A DNA stretch of 64,000 nt, taken from positions 5,304,178 through 5,368,177 of the forward strand of contig NC_037253.1 in assembly GCF_000002425.4 (NCBI RefSeq), given 5' to 3'. Below the pieces are notes generated by a model. That model was not told the origin of the DNA, did no database searches, and was given only the letters and a program-made list of their open reading frames with translations. Source of the stretch: Physcomitrium patens. Lineage: Eukaryota; Streptophyta; Bryopsida; Funariales; Funariaceae. Position 1 is the stretch's first letter. Each line of letters begins with the position of its first letter. Below are positions 25,754 to 37,500 of this stretch, piece by piece. The position numbers and the translations under genes were made by a program.

Positions 25754-27075
25754 GTACTCTTAAATCTAATAAGGCATTTTTTAAAAATTATTGTGAAAAA
25801 AGAAATAAAAATATAATAAAATAAAAAACAAGTTGGGCAAAGAAAAAAGAACCTTGATGAATTTGACATATTGGAATGTCTAACTACATAGTCTATATTG
25901 TGGTTGGATCTCTTCATTTTTCTAAATGATTGTACTCATAGTTTTGATTATATATTATTTTTTTGAAAAATTTCTAGAATTTGTGGCCTTCTTTATTATA
26001 ATATAAGCATAAGCTTTCTTCAAATTAATACTTCTTCTCTTCTATTATAAGAAGTTTTAATTGTATTGCATCAATTTACATATCTTCAATTCCAAAGTAT
26101 CGAAGTAATATATTTATTGAAGAAGTAGAATACAAATTTTTAGTATGTTGTTTTGTCAAAATCCACAAGTGTTGATCTTGATGGCATTGAAATAATTGAT
26201 TATTGTACTTCACAACTTCATTGATAGCTTCATTGAATATTTGAAGATTAAGTAATGATAATAATAGGTCTTTCATATCATTTCTTAATTTTTAATAAAA
26301 TTGGCTCATAAAAGCTTGTTTATGTCAATTAATGTCACAAGCCAATTGTCTAAAATCAGATGCATAAATTGATATAAAATGTGATCTTTGATATAATGAC
26401 CAAATCTTTATTGTTGCTCATTGGGTCTTATCATGTTCTATAAATGCCTTTGCAAATACTTCTAAAAAAGCTTCAAAATTGCTCAAGATTAGAATTCTTT
26501 TCTCAAATAAAGGAGAAAACTAAGATAAGAAACATTCTAATTAAACCAACTTGCAAGTTTTTTATTAGATAGTACTCAGATTGTAGAAAATTTATCAATT
26601 GAATTTATTTAATAAATCTTGAAAACTTTAAGTGTGAACCATCAAAATTTTTTGAAAGACTTATCTAAAGATCTTTATATTATTAAATAGGTAAATTTTC
26701 TTGTGAAGGTATAGGTGCCACGACTTCCTTAGATGTAGAAGCTTAAGAAAATGATTGCATCACAAGCTGACTTATTCTAAGTCTTATATCACTATAAAAT
26801 CTTATAATTTTTTTGTCAATGTCAACAATTCTATAAACTAAAGCATTCAATGTATTCATAAAAACATCTAAGTTGGACTTGAGAGAGTCAACTATACTCA
26901 CATCTTCACTTCCAACTAGAAAAAAAGAAATAAATAAATAAATAAATAATATCAATTTAGAAGAGGGTATTTTGCAACCTCTAAAGTACTTAGATGCCTT
27001 CAAAAATAGAGATAATTCACTCTTTATTAAGAAAGATCAAGCTCTAATATTAATAAGAGGGAAATATTGACAAAT

Positions 27076-27551
27076 TATCATAGATATATCATACAAGAGA
27101 CCAAAGAAGAAGTTGAATGGAAGAGTTTCAACAAAAAGTTAATTATAGCTCGATTAAATCAGATGAGTACAAAATCAATATCAAAAGAGGTGAATTAGAG
27201 CTCTAAAAGATGTGTTGTCAAGATTGAGGATCTCCTTAGCTTCAACTCCAATATATACTAAATATTAGGAAGCTTTTTAAGAAGTTTCTATATTGCTTGA
27301 AGTTGAAGCAATCTTAAGAAGCTTCTCAAAAAATTCTTATATTGCTTGAAGATTAAGCAACCTAAAGAAGCTTCTTATATAATTTTTTTTATCTTCTTAA
27401 AACTTTCTAGAATTTTCTAAAATATTCTAAGATACTTTTAGAAATTTTTAGAATATTTTTAAAATATTTTTATAATTATTTAGAATATTTCAAAATCTTA
27501 TAGAATATTTTAAGAATATTTTTAAAATATTCTTCTTAAATATCTATAATA
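27076..27551 (-). repeat. 5' LTR of E2 with heat-shock-element-like array
   Basis: Begins (plus-strand reading) TATCATAG, a drifted TGTCATGG, and ends CTATAATA, a drifted CCGTAACA. At 27405-27432 TTC, GAA, TTC, AAA, TTC and AGA occur at exact 5-bp spacing, the register of a heat shock element. It lies in U3. Confidence 0.8.
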
Positions 27552-28899
27552 CTTGAGTAAAAAATAACATAAGAAGATTTCTTTCTAGCCAACTTGAGCT
27601 TGACAAGCAAAACCTAAAAGAAACTACAACCTAATCTTGAAGGAACTAAGACTTATAGAGTTGATCACAACAATATATCACAGTGATGGAAGATCATATA
27701 AAAATGGCTTTACAAGAGATATCCCAATGTTATAAAGAACTTGTGCAAATAGTCTAGAGTTTACAATTCAAATTCTAAGTATTCCAACTATGGCAATCAA
27801 ATATAGAAATGGAAGAGGTTCATGGTCAGATTCCATTAAAAAAATCTATTTATAGCAACTATTTCAACCTTAGCCATGGTGGTCAATTTGAAATAATCCA
27901 ACCTAAAGTATTTCATTTATAATTATATAATTGATCCTAATAAACACAACAAAGCATATTTAATTGTAGTAAATATTAACAAGTTTATATTATTAAAAAT
28001 ATTAAAATAAATACTTAAGATAATATTATGAGAAGTAAATATTACATGATTTTTATCTTTTATCAATAGGCATCTAAGCTACTTAAGAAGAATTGAAATT
28101 AAGCTTTGTGAAAATATTTAGACGCATGAAAATCAATGACAACATCATATTGGAGTTGTCAAAAATTAAGCAAGTCAATCTTAAGATTATAAAAGATTAT
28201 TTAGACTAATTTACAAATCTCATAGAAAAGATCAATACTATTGTTAATAACTCCATTTAGACCTTATAGTTTAAATAGGGCTTACTACTAAATATAAAGA
28301 AAAGTATGATGTTATATGCAATCCAAAAGCATAGAAGAAATATTCAAAATTATCCTTGAGATCCAATGCATATTGTCTTTTGTACAAGAATTCAAATATA
28401 ATCTCTAAACTATTAATGGAATCTTTCAAATCCAAATAATCAACTGAAAAAACGTGCCTATATTAATTATTCATCTTATTTACTTTAATTTGAGGTATTT
28501 ATGTTTTTATAAAATAAATAAAAGTCTTTTCTATATAAAGGCAATATTAAGACTAAAATTTTTACTATCTTTTTATCACCTATCCTTGTTTTTCTATTGC
28601 ATCTTTCTACTTAGATCTTCTATAATAATATCTATATTTTTATTTGTTATTATACAATATCTATCTCCTCTGAACTTGTGTATCCTTTGGTATGTGCAAA
28701 ATAATCCAAATCTTTTTTGATTCATATTATGTTCTCCCTATATTTATCTAATTTTTTTTGTATCATTTTTAATATCTAAGTTAAAATCATCTTTTTTTCT
28801 TAAAAGATTTATATCTTTAATAAGGTCTTTTATATTTATCTCTATATGTTTTTATTTGAATATATTTATTTGTTTCTTTGCAACTAGTATTTTTAACCT

Positions 28900-30545
28900 T
28901 ATTCTATCTAATTTTCATAATAAATAGATTATATTATCATGAATAGTTGTTACTTTATATGGTCCAAACCATCATTTAAAAAACTTCTTTAAAATACTAT
29001 GAAAATTGTTTAAACTACTATTATAGACTAAAATTCAATTATCTTCTTCAATTGTTTTAGGTTTTAATTGATGTTGCTTATCAAATCATACCTTATTTTG
29101 TAACTTTTTTTAAAAAATTTCTAATGTTATTTATATATATTCTAATCTTTGGTCAAGTTGTTAAATTTTAATAGTTAAAAGTTCTTCTCTTGTGAATTTA
29201 TCTTCCTATAGTAGCACATTTTAAGTGGATACTTTTTCTTCAATTAGTATAATAGGTTTTTGACTTGTTATAAGTTCAATAGATATATATATCTTATTCA
29301 TGAACTATTATTTGTTTGATTAATCTACAATAAAAATGACAAAAATTAAAGCCATTTTTTAATCTTTCATTATAAGCTTTAATTAGTGCTTTTACAATTA
29401 ATAGATGACCACATTTATTTTTTGAATTTCCTTTAGGATTATAAGTAGTAATCAATGATAACTTAACTCCACATCTTTCAAAGAAATCACAAGCTTCTTG
29501 TGCATTTAATTCTCTATAATATGAAATGATTTTTCCTACATATCTATAGTAGCAAATAATATCTTCAAGCAAAAATCTATAATGCTCTATCTTCTATTTG
29601 GTTTGATAAATCTTCACAAGCCAAGATCAAATATTTCATTTTCTATAATTTAATTGGTATAATAATTAAATTAATAACCCATTTAAAATGAATAGTCAAA
29701 GAATATATAAGATGTAAATCATCTTAATGTTATATATTAGAATAGGCATGATAAGTTTCACACAATTCTACAAATAAAAACACATACATATTTTTCTATC
29801 AATATTGTTCTTTAAGTTTAGCAAAAATAGTCCAAATTTCTTTATGTCTTTTCCATAAACTATCATAAAATTCTTTTATTAATTTTTGTTGTACTTTCTT
29901 ATTGCCTATCAATTTTTATGGCATCTCAATTCCTTTCTTTGGCCTCTTTTATAAGAACCTTTCTTAAAGCAAAAATCCATATGTCTTTATTTTCATTTGT
30001 TTAATTTTTTTACAGTCCAATTTTTTTGCTTAATCAAGGTATTCAAATAATGACCAATATTCAATAATTTTTATTCATAGTTAAGATTTGATACTAAATA
30101 AAATTTTGATCCAACAACATCAACATCTTCAACCATCTCATATTTTCTTTTATATCTTGCTTAAGAAAATATTAATGCTACTAAATTATTCTTTTACAGT
30201 AACATGCTTAAAATTTAGATTTAATGATTTAATATAAATAATCTATCTTAACATTGTAATATCTGGTGTTGAAAAATTAATAATCATTCCAAACAATGGC
30301 AAAAACATTGTTTCAATTACTACCACTATACCAATTAAATAATCTTTTTTAGCTTTCATAGCCAAAACAACTCTCTGTAGCTTTCTTTTGACTCCAAAAT
30401 ATGCACATTGATAAGTACTTAAAATTTTAGCTCCAAATTGAATTATAAATTTGTTTCCACTTGAATCATCTTAATCCACAGTCCACCCAATAGCAATAGG
30501 ATCAGTATCTATAGTAAAAATTACAATGAATGATTTTTTTTATTT
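28900..30545 (-). mobile_element. Pol fragment of a second gypsy clade (RNase H and integrase)
   Basis: Minus-strand relic with RNase H at about 30545-30270 (Asp-Thr-Asp-Pro-Ile-Ala-Ile-Gly-Trp start, then a Gln-Phe-Gly-Ala-Lys-Ile-Leu-Ser motif), integrase core at about 29700-29294 and an integrase C-terminal GPY/F motif (Trp-Phe-Gly-Pro-Tyr) near 28985-28960. It differs from the E2/E3 lineage in RNase H and lacks a recognisable chromodomain. Stops are frequent. No LTRs could be delimited. Confidence 0.65.
29294..29572 (-). pseudogene. Integrase core fragment, second gypsy clade
   Basis: A 92-codon frame contains the conserved integrase segment FFERCGVKLSLITTYNPKGN followed by a Lys/Gly/His-rich segment and AlaLeuIleLysAlaTyr. 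It corresponds to the region around the catalytic Glu, where the usual Ser-Glu pair is changed. The enzyme would join element DNA to the target. The copy is not functional. Confidence 0.65.
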
Positions 30546-31559
30546 TATTTAAATTGACAAATTTTACATGATAATTTGTATAGTAGATTTTCTATATAAG
30601 CATAATAAGAAATCAATATTCAATAAAATACACAAGCATCTAAAAACCTGTATACTTCTTTTAAAAAGTAACATATATCTTTTATTATTCCTTAACTTTA
30701 GATAAAAAATTTGTCTTTTATAAAAATAGATTCTACTTATTTTGTATCGCTATAAATAAAGTAAAATAAGATAGATTAAAAAAATAAATAATATAAGCAT
30801 ATGTAAAAAAGAGTCAAGAATTGATTTTAGCAGAATATACCTCAAGAAAATAAGAATTAATACTTAGAGAGGACCGTTTGCCAACTAGGTTTGAAATTAT
30901 ATTCCAAGGCACAAAATCAAGCACCTACACTATTTTTGGAATTCATTAGCAAATTGAAGAGCAAGATTTGAAAAAAAAAGCAAGTTAGGCTTCTTTAAGC
31001 ATTAATTTTGAAGGAATTGAGTTTATAATGACTTTGTAAGAGCTTCACAAAGGTCAAGGTTGATTTGAGTGGCTGTGGTTTTTAAAAAATAATATATGAT
31101 TAACATTTTGGAAAATTTAATGAAATTTGTAATAAGTCTATAAATAATACTTTTTGAATTTGTGAATATAATTATACTAAGTATGTACTATAAATTTGAG
31201 ATAAATTAAATGGTTAGATTAAAAGTTATTAAAGTTTACATGGGTAGAGGTCTCACAAATTGGAGTTTAAAGGCCAGTAAGAATTTTTAAGATCTTCAAA
31301 AAATTTCTAATTGGATTGAAATGAAGATTGTTTATATGAATTTTGAAAGCAATTTAATGGTTTAAAAAGGAGATATTTGCAATAGAAGCTTGGTAACAAG
31401 ATTTGAAAAGAAGGCCATCCAACATCTAAATGGATTATTTTATATTTCTTTCAATTAGTAAGTGCAATTGATTCCATTTTTTTTTACTTGTTTGCAACTA
31501 AGTTTTTTAAAAGTATGCCAATTTTGAATTCATATCAGTGGTTCAATCATTAATTGTTG

Positions 31560-31990
31560 AGTTTTTAATCTATTGTAGGATTTATTAAGATTTTGTTTAG
31601 GATTTAGAATTTGTTCAAAATTTGATTAGAAATTTTTAGGATTTGGTCTAGGTTTTGACTAGGATTTGATTAGATTTTTTTAAAAGATTTTATTAAGATT
31701 TAGTTAAGATTTCATTAAAATTAATTTAAAATTTTATTATGATTTTTTTAGGATTTAATTAGGATTAATTTTTAATTTCATTAGGATTTATTAAATATTA
31801 TATTAAGATTTAATTAGGATTAAATTATTATTTTATTCTTAATATTTCTTTAATATTTCTTTGATATTTTTTTAGGATTTTTTATTATATATTTTTTTAA
31901 GATTAATTTATAATTTTATTATATTTCTTATGTAAATTCTTTTAAAATTTAATTAAATATTAATTATTATTATTATAATTTAATTGGAAT
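31560..31990. repeat. Degenerate short-period repeat (ATTAGGATTTAATTAGGATT type)
   Basis: Many irregular copies of an 11-13 bp unit built on GGATTTRATTA are spread over about 430 bp. Units are imperfect, so borders are approximate. Confidence 0.6.
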
Positions 31991-32879
31991 TTATTCATGA
32001 ATCTATTAAAAAAATTAAGATCTTCTTATTGCAAGTTCTATTTTATTTTTCATAACCAAGTTGCTCAATGCATTCTCAAAGAAACTTTACAAAATACAAT
32101 AGTAGTATCTTTTTCATCTAAAGTCTTATTTTTTCTCCTTCTTCACATGCTTTGATAGGATCATCATTTAAAAAAGGCATAATTTTTTTAGAAATGAAGT
32201 CTCTTAATACTTTGTTTATTCTATTCATCATATGTATAACTAAATTAATAGCACCTTATAAAAGAATACATATTTTAAATAGCCCAAGTGGTATTATTAT
32301 TATTATTATTATTATTATTAAATTTATATTTTTATATAAAAATTAAAATTAATTAAAGATTAAATATAAATTATCTATTGAATAAATTGCACTTTGTCCA
32401 AATGCTTCTACAAATTCATCTACTAAAGATCTTATATTTTCATTTTCAATAGTTATTGCAATCATTTACTACATATCTTAAATAAAACATAATGATCCAT
32501 TTTTCTTAGGCATCATTGTTAAGACGACGAGTCCCTTTATAAAAATGCGAGATCCTTGATTGCAAGTAGATTATAAGAAAACACAATCTTGTCTCAAATG
32601 AACTCAAATATAAAAAGACAGTCCAAAGGCTGAGTAAAATTTTTAGATTAATTCCTTTCTTGTGCCAAGATGCATCTAATTCCTAACTCTAATCTCAAAT
32701 CCAAATCTCTTCTTACTAAAATAAATAAATCACATTTATTACTAATTAAATCTAGACAAAGTTTAGGTCATTGAGCTTAATTCAAGCTACAAATTTCAAA
32801 ATATCAAAGTCAATAAATAAATTTTAAAGAAATTGAGAGCCAAATCAAAGAAAAAATTGAATATTTGTTATAGCCAAAG

Positions 32880-33310
32880 CTTCAAAATTTCCATCCACAA
32901 ATTAGCTTGAATCTCCTTCATTACATCTTTTTTTACATATAAAAGCTTCTTAAAAAGCTAATAATAAGATCTTACTTCTTTTAAAATTTCAAAATAAAAA
33001 GACAAAAATGTAATAAATGGCATAAAAAATTCCAAACTAGACTTGAATCTTGCTGTCCAAAAATTCCAACAACCCTCATTCTATAAATTTGGATGAATCT
33101 CCTTTGTCACAACTCTCTTTTTTGTATACAAAAGTTTTTAGAAATTTTAAAATAAAATCTAAAGTCTCTCAAAATTTCAAAATAAAAAGATGAAAATGTA
33201 ATAAATGGTAAAGAAATATTCAAACCAGGCTTGAATTTCATTGCTCAAAATTTCTAGTGACTCTCTTCCTACAAATTTGCATGAATCTCCTTCATCATAC
33301 CCTCCAAAAA
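32880..33310. repeat. Tandem repeat, period about 187 bp, about 2.3 copies
   Basis: The anchor TGAATCTCC recurs at 32908, 33094 and 33282 (spacing 186 and 188). Around each, the same order of motifs follows (AAAATTTC, ACAAATTTG, AAAATAAAAAGA, GTAATAAATGG). The third copy is partial and stops near 33310. Confidence 0.8.
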
Positions 33311-33888
33311 GCTCCACTTGATGCCTAAATCCTATCCTATCATTTCTCTAATATCTACCTTAAACTACTATAGAAGCAGGTATATATCCTAAAAAGTAAT
33401 ACCTTCAAATCTTAAACAATCCATTCAAGGCAATAATCTCCTATTCTAAATTCTATTCAAATTTATAAATATATAAATATTGTATTCTTCTCTTTTTAAA
33501 AATAAAATTAATTATCCTCCAAATAACTTTGATGTATTTAAATTAAATGCATCAAGATACTATAAACCAATAACTATTATATGGAGCAAAAGAAGGCCTT
33601 TGTAAAGTCTGGATGTACTAAGATTGGAGCCGTAGTAAATGCCGTCTTCAGGTCTTGAAACGCCTTGTCCACTACAGGTCCCCATTCCAGCTTATCCTTG
33701 CATGTCAATCGAGTGAGAGGAGCAGCAACTTGAGAATAATTTTTGATGAAGATTCAATAGAAGCTGGCAAAGCATTGTACGTCTCTAATCGTCTTCGGAA
33801 CCTCCCAGGACACGATTGCTTCTACCTTCTTGGGGTCCATCTTCAAGCCTTCCGTAGTCGCAATGAACTCCAAAAACTCCATCTCCAT

Positions 33889-34431
33889 TTAGTGAAATAA
33901 ACACTTCTCCAACTTGGCATATAGTTCTCGCTTGCGTAGTTTCTCCAAGACCAAATGAACGTGCTTTTCATGCTCTTCCTTGTTTTTGGAGAATATTAGA
34001 ATATCATCCAAGTAGATGACAACAAAATCGTCAAGGTGCTCCCGAAAAATGTCATTCATCATATGTTGAAAGACTGCTGGAGCATTGGTAAGACCAAAGG
34101 GCATGACATTATATTCAAAATGGCCATACCTTGTACGGAACGCTGTCTTCCACTCATCTCCTTCCTTGATTTGTACGAGGTTGTAAGCTCCCCTTAGATC
34201 AATTTTTGTAAAGATCCTTGCACGTCCAAGTTCTTCGAAGAGACCAAAAATCAAGGGTAACGGGTAACGATTCTTCTTTGTTATCTTGTTGAGGCCTCGA
34301 TAGTCCTTGCACATCCGCAACGAGCCATCTTTCTTCTTCACAAATAAGATGGGTGCCCCAGCTGATGATTTTGAATGACGGATGAAGTTCTTGGCTAGAT
34401 TCTCATCGATGTACTTTTGGAACTCCGCCAA
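33889..34431 (-). pseudogene. E5 reverse transcriptase fragment
   Basis: A 180-codon frame covers RT fingers and palm: [49 protein letters not shown] and the catalytic Tyr-Leu-Asp-Asp (in [13 protein letters not shown]), then the thumb start. This is the best-preserved RT in the window. It ends at a stop at 33889, and the sequence remains recognisable only to about 33590. Confidence 0.9.
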
Positions 34432-34689
34432 CTCCGTCTGCGATAGATTGTAGATTGGGCCAAAAGGCGGATGTGCTCCTTCCTATAAGTCTATGGCGCA
34501 ATCACATGGTCGGTGTTTCGGTAGCATGTCGGCATTCTTGTTTTGAAATACGTCTTTAAAATCCTTATATTGCTCCGGTATACTTGTTGTCAAGATCTTC
34601 TCTTCAGTAGTTGAAGCCACATAAATGACAAACGGTGTGCCTTCCTTGGATAATCTTACAAACGCTCTTGCTCCAATGAATAAGGATTT

Positions 34690-35235
34690 CTATATTCGGA
34701 ATTTTCTACTAGACTTGCTCTTGGATGATTTTGTGAGAAAGGTCATCTTCCGCAACCTCCAATATATGGATGGGTTATGCTTTTCCAACCAGGAAAGACC
34801 AAGAATAATAGGATTTGATGGAGTTCTAATAATATTAAAAATAATATGGCTACTATGGCCCTTAAACGTCACTTCTATAGGTTCTGATTCATGGGTGACA
34901 CTACCAGATAATAAAGGTTGTCCATCTATGACCTCAACGTGAACAAGTTTGGATTTTTGTACTAAAGGGATCTTATGACGCTTCACAAATTCTTCGTCTA
35001 AGAAACAAGCAGATGCTCTTGAATCTAATAATGCTAAGGTTCTCAGTTTTTGAGGGCCAATAAACAAAGGGATTGTAAAACAAAGGGCAAGTTGAGCGGA
35101 AAGAAACAAACCTGATTGTTGTTGCGATATTTCACTGTCCAGCCACACGGTTCCTACTATGGCTGGGCACCCTCGTTTTCTTAAACAAACACGCCCCTGG
35201 TCTTGATAATGCGTCGATTTTGCTTCTTGGGGCAA
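34690..35235 (-). pseudogene. E5 aspartic protease region
   Basis: A 181-codon frame, overlapping the gag frame end, carries the retropepsin-like domain: ALLDSRASACFLDEEF is the active-site segment, where the usual Asp-Ser-Gly-Ala-Ser has Gly changed to Arg (a G-to-A type change). Later come HVEVIDGQPL and NPIILGLSWLEKHNP, typical of plant gypsy proteases. The catalytic Asp is kept, but the Gly change should inactivate the enzyme. The frame stops before RT. Confidence 0.85.
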
Positions 35236-35864
35236 TTTCCAACTTTGTAGCCTTCTTCACCGCAATATAAGCATAGACCTTCCTCCATACGTCGCTTTTT
35301 TTCTTCTAGAGTAAGGGATTTGATACGTACCACATCAATTTGCATGTCTTCTACCTCTGAATGTGAATTCACGCCGCTTGCCGACATAGTTGGAGCGTGG
35401 CAAACCATATGTTGTCTTGAGCATTGGTCTTGGCGACGTTGGAATAGGCGGTTATCACACTTCACAGCTTGGCTAATAGCTTCGTTGAGCGTTCGTGGAT
35501 CAGGAAGAGTTAGCAGCAAATCCTTCACATCGTCTCTTAAATCCCAATAGAATTGACTCATCAATGCTTCTTTGTTCCAATTGATGTCGCATGCTAGTTG
35601 CTTAAAATTCGATGCATAGACTGATGTAGAGCGCATCCCTTGTCGTAGTGACCGAATCTTTGTTGTAGCCCATCGAACCTTGTCGTATTCACCAAATGCT
35701 TCCACAAACACCTCCAAAAAGGTTTCAAAGTTGTTTAGTATGGATGATCGTTTCTCAAACAGAGGAGCAAACCATGATAGAGCTTGCCCTGTAAGTAAGG
35801 TTCCAACAAGCCCAACACGTGACTCCTCCATTGGATAGCGTTCGGGTTGTAAAACTGTTATCAA
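35181..35864 (-). pseudogene. E5 gag capsid and zinc-knuckle region
   Basis: A 227-codon frame containing the retrotransposon gag capsid domain: GlnAlaLeuSerTrpPhe, then the FLEVFVEAFGEYDK and SLRQG motifs, then LLLTLPDPRTLNEAI. It ends with a CCHC-like knuckle, CLYCGEEGYKVGNC. The knuckle His is Tyr (a CAC to TAC, C-to-T type change), so nucleic-acid binding would be impaired. Gag packages the element RNA in virus-like particles. The 5' part lies upstream beyond a stop. Confidence 0.85.
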
Positions 35865-35930
35865 CCTGATTTGATTGACAAATCCTCAAAACTTAGAACG
35901 TATACCATCGAACTTGTCCGGAAGGCTAAC

Positions 35931-36179
35931 TCAGGGCTCTTTATGTTCTAGAACTAGCAGTGCTTGTCGAACCTGAGGCAAAGTTGCTTCTCCAAGTGTA
36001 GAAGTTTGAGGCTGGTGCAACCTAGATTGTGCCATCTCAGATGCTCGATCATTATGAAGCCTTGCCACGACTCCTTTAATTTCTACAGTTCTTTGGGATA
36101 ATGTAGTGAGGGCATTCATGATAGCATCCAACTTAGACTCCGAACTTTTTGTCATACTAATGTCTTGGCCTCCAGCCAT
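35931..36179 (-). pseudogene. E5 gag N-terminal part
   Basis: An 82-codon frame from Met (36179), about 250 bp after the primer site, ends at a stop at 35931. It is hydrophilic with a heptad-like stretch (about residues 15-45, possible coiled coil) and matches the gag start of E3 (50019-49786) in position. Gag coding resumes in the frame ending at 35181, so the stop or a shift disrupts the protein. Confidence 0.65.
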
Positions 36180-36459
36180 TCTAAGAGAAGGACAGAAATG
36201 ACTCTACAAGAAGACAATATTGGTTTAGAAGAGGGTACTCCGCAACCTCTAAAACGCCTTAAGAGCTTCAAGAAAAGGGGTAATCCACTCTCTCCAAGAA
36301 GAATAAGACTCCAATATTGTAACAAAAGAAGTATCAGTTTAGAGGAGGGTAATCCACAACCTCTAAAATGCTAGTACACCTTCAAGCAGAGGGGTAATCC
36401 ACACTCTAACGAAGAAGAAACTAGCTCTGATATCTGAGGTGAGTTCAGTCTCGACAAAC

Positions 36460-36876
36460 TGTCATGGACACAGAAATACAGACTCGAGATCTAACAAGAA
36501 GTTCAAGAAGAACTGGAAAGAACTAGATTAATCAGATGAATATAAGAACAACACCAGAGAGGTGAACTAGAGCTCCGAGAGATGTGTTGTCGAGATTGAA
36601 GAACTCTTCAGCCTCAATTCCAATATATACTCCTAATTAGGAAGCTTCTCAAGCAACTTCTACCACCTAGGAAGCTTCTTAAGTGACTTCCACCAACTAG
36701 GAAGCTTCTCAAATAACTTCCACCAACTAAGAAGCTTCTCAAGCAACTTCCACCAACTAGGAAGCTTCTCAAGCAACTTCCATCAACTAAGAAGCTTCTA
36801 GAAGGTTCCAGAGACTTACTTCTACAAGGTTCTAGAAACTTGTCTCTAGAAGGTTCTAAGTACTATGTCCGTAACA
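36460..36876 (-). repeat. 5' LTR of E5 with 30-bp array and heat-shock elements
   Basis: Plus-strand reading runs from TGTCATGG to CCGTAACA, 417 bp. In the element's sense U3 begins with heat-shock-like arrays (36860-36791), continues into six GAAGCTTC units at exactly 30-bp spacing (starting at 36641, 36671, 36701, 36731, 36761, 36791) and reaches a TATATATT box at 36629-36622. A palindrome TGAAGA-AC-TCTTCA at 36597-36610 lies 11 bp downstream of TATA. Confidence 0.85.
36791..36841. promoter_or_regulatory. Perfect heat shock element arrays in E5 LTR
   Basis: At 36791-36812 GAA, TTC, GAA, TTC and GA follow one another at exact 5-bp spacing, and a second array at 36820-36841 has TTC, AA, TTC, GAA in the same register. 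This nGAAnnTTCn pattern is the binding site of heat shock factor trimers (established). It lies about 170-220 bp upstream of the LTR TATA box in the element's sense. Confidence 0.65.
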
Positions 36877-37500
36877 TTTATAGCAACATTTCTAATTTAG
36901 ATTTTAACATTTGGATAAGCTTCAAATAATTCACCTTATGTGTTATTAACTACTTCTATTATCTATCCATGCTTCATAATAATTGGCCACCTGCGCTTCT
37001 TATAAAGATCGTTAAACATAAGATTTATCTTAAAACAATGATCAACTAAAATAATAATTAGTTCTTCTATAACTTCCACCTTTATGAAATAAATTAAATC
37101 CTTACTAATTGGAAATTTATTCTAATTTATAACTATTTTAGTTATCTAAAATATATAAGTTCTTATTAGAATTTGATTTAGATCCAACATCTTAATAACT
37201 TTCAATAGAGATCTAAAATAAATCACTCTAAGAAATAATTTATTCTACTACAGAAATATTAACTTAATTGCTTAAATTATCTTCTACTTTGTTTTAAATT
37301 CTTAATTTGCTTCGCTAATAAAAAAAATTATTCTCACATAATCACAACAATACAAGGCAATTAATAACAAGAAAACACAAACTTAAAGAATAATTTTTGT
37401 ATGATTTAATTTAAGCTCTTGCAATTTATTTATTTTTTATATATAGTATAATTTCATTTAAACCCAATCTAAAAATATATAATTTGATAATCTTGTCTAA
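36877..37500. other. AT-rich DNA right of E5, no gene seen
   Basis: AT-rich sequence with no open frame of interest and no recognised domain. Confidence 0.5.

Larger units (their letters stand above)
21318..27551 (-). mobile_element. Full-length Ty3/gypsy chromovirus-like element E2
   Basis: Minus-strand element with both LTRs: 5' at 27551-27076 and 3' at 21751-21318. Flanking 5-mers CTAGA (21313-21317) and CTTGA (27552-27556) look like a decayed 5-bp target duplication. A polypurine tract (rc AGAAAAAGAAGTGA) abuts the 3' LTR, and a decayed Met-tRNA primer site (rc TAATATTAGAGCT) follows the 5' LTR. Gag is at about 27003-26080, protease about 25753-25500, RT about 25290-24650 and RNase H about 24350-24070, in the expected order. 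The sequence is heavily AT-drifted and every domain is broken. The 3' part, including integrase, is barely readable (21750-23400). A solo LTR of another family sits at 23443-23992. Confidence 0.85.
30546..33584. other. AT-rich decayed DNA with degenerate repeats
   Basis: No gene recognised. The region holds a degenerate GGATTT/TTAGGATT-type repeat (about 31560-31990), an (ATT)n tract near 32292-32320 and a tandem repeat of about 187 bp (32880-33310). The 64-codon frame 32152-32346 is low-complexity and not credible. Confidence 0.5.
33585..36876 (-). mobile_element. Truncated, least-decayed gypsy chromovirus-like element E5
   Basis: Minus-strand element with a complete 5' LTR (36876-36460), Met-tRNA primer site (rc of GCTCTGATATCTG, 36424-36436), gag, protease and RT. 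At about 33585, where RNase H should start (Lys-Ala-Phe-Phe), the sequence changes abruptly to unrelated AT-rich DNA, so the 3' half and 3' LTR are missing. Base composition is much less AT-rich and the frames are longer than in E1-E4, so it has decayed least. Its LTR belongs to the E2 lineage. It still has lesions: a gag stop after 35931, a Gly-to-Arg in the protease active site and a His-to-Tyr in the zinc knuckle. Confidence 0.85.

Noticed and set aside
28454..28720. 88-codon hydrophobic plus-strand frame
   Set aside because: AT-rich Phe/Leu/Ile-rich translation near the gypsy relic on the other strand; membrane-like look is a composition effect.
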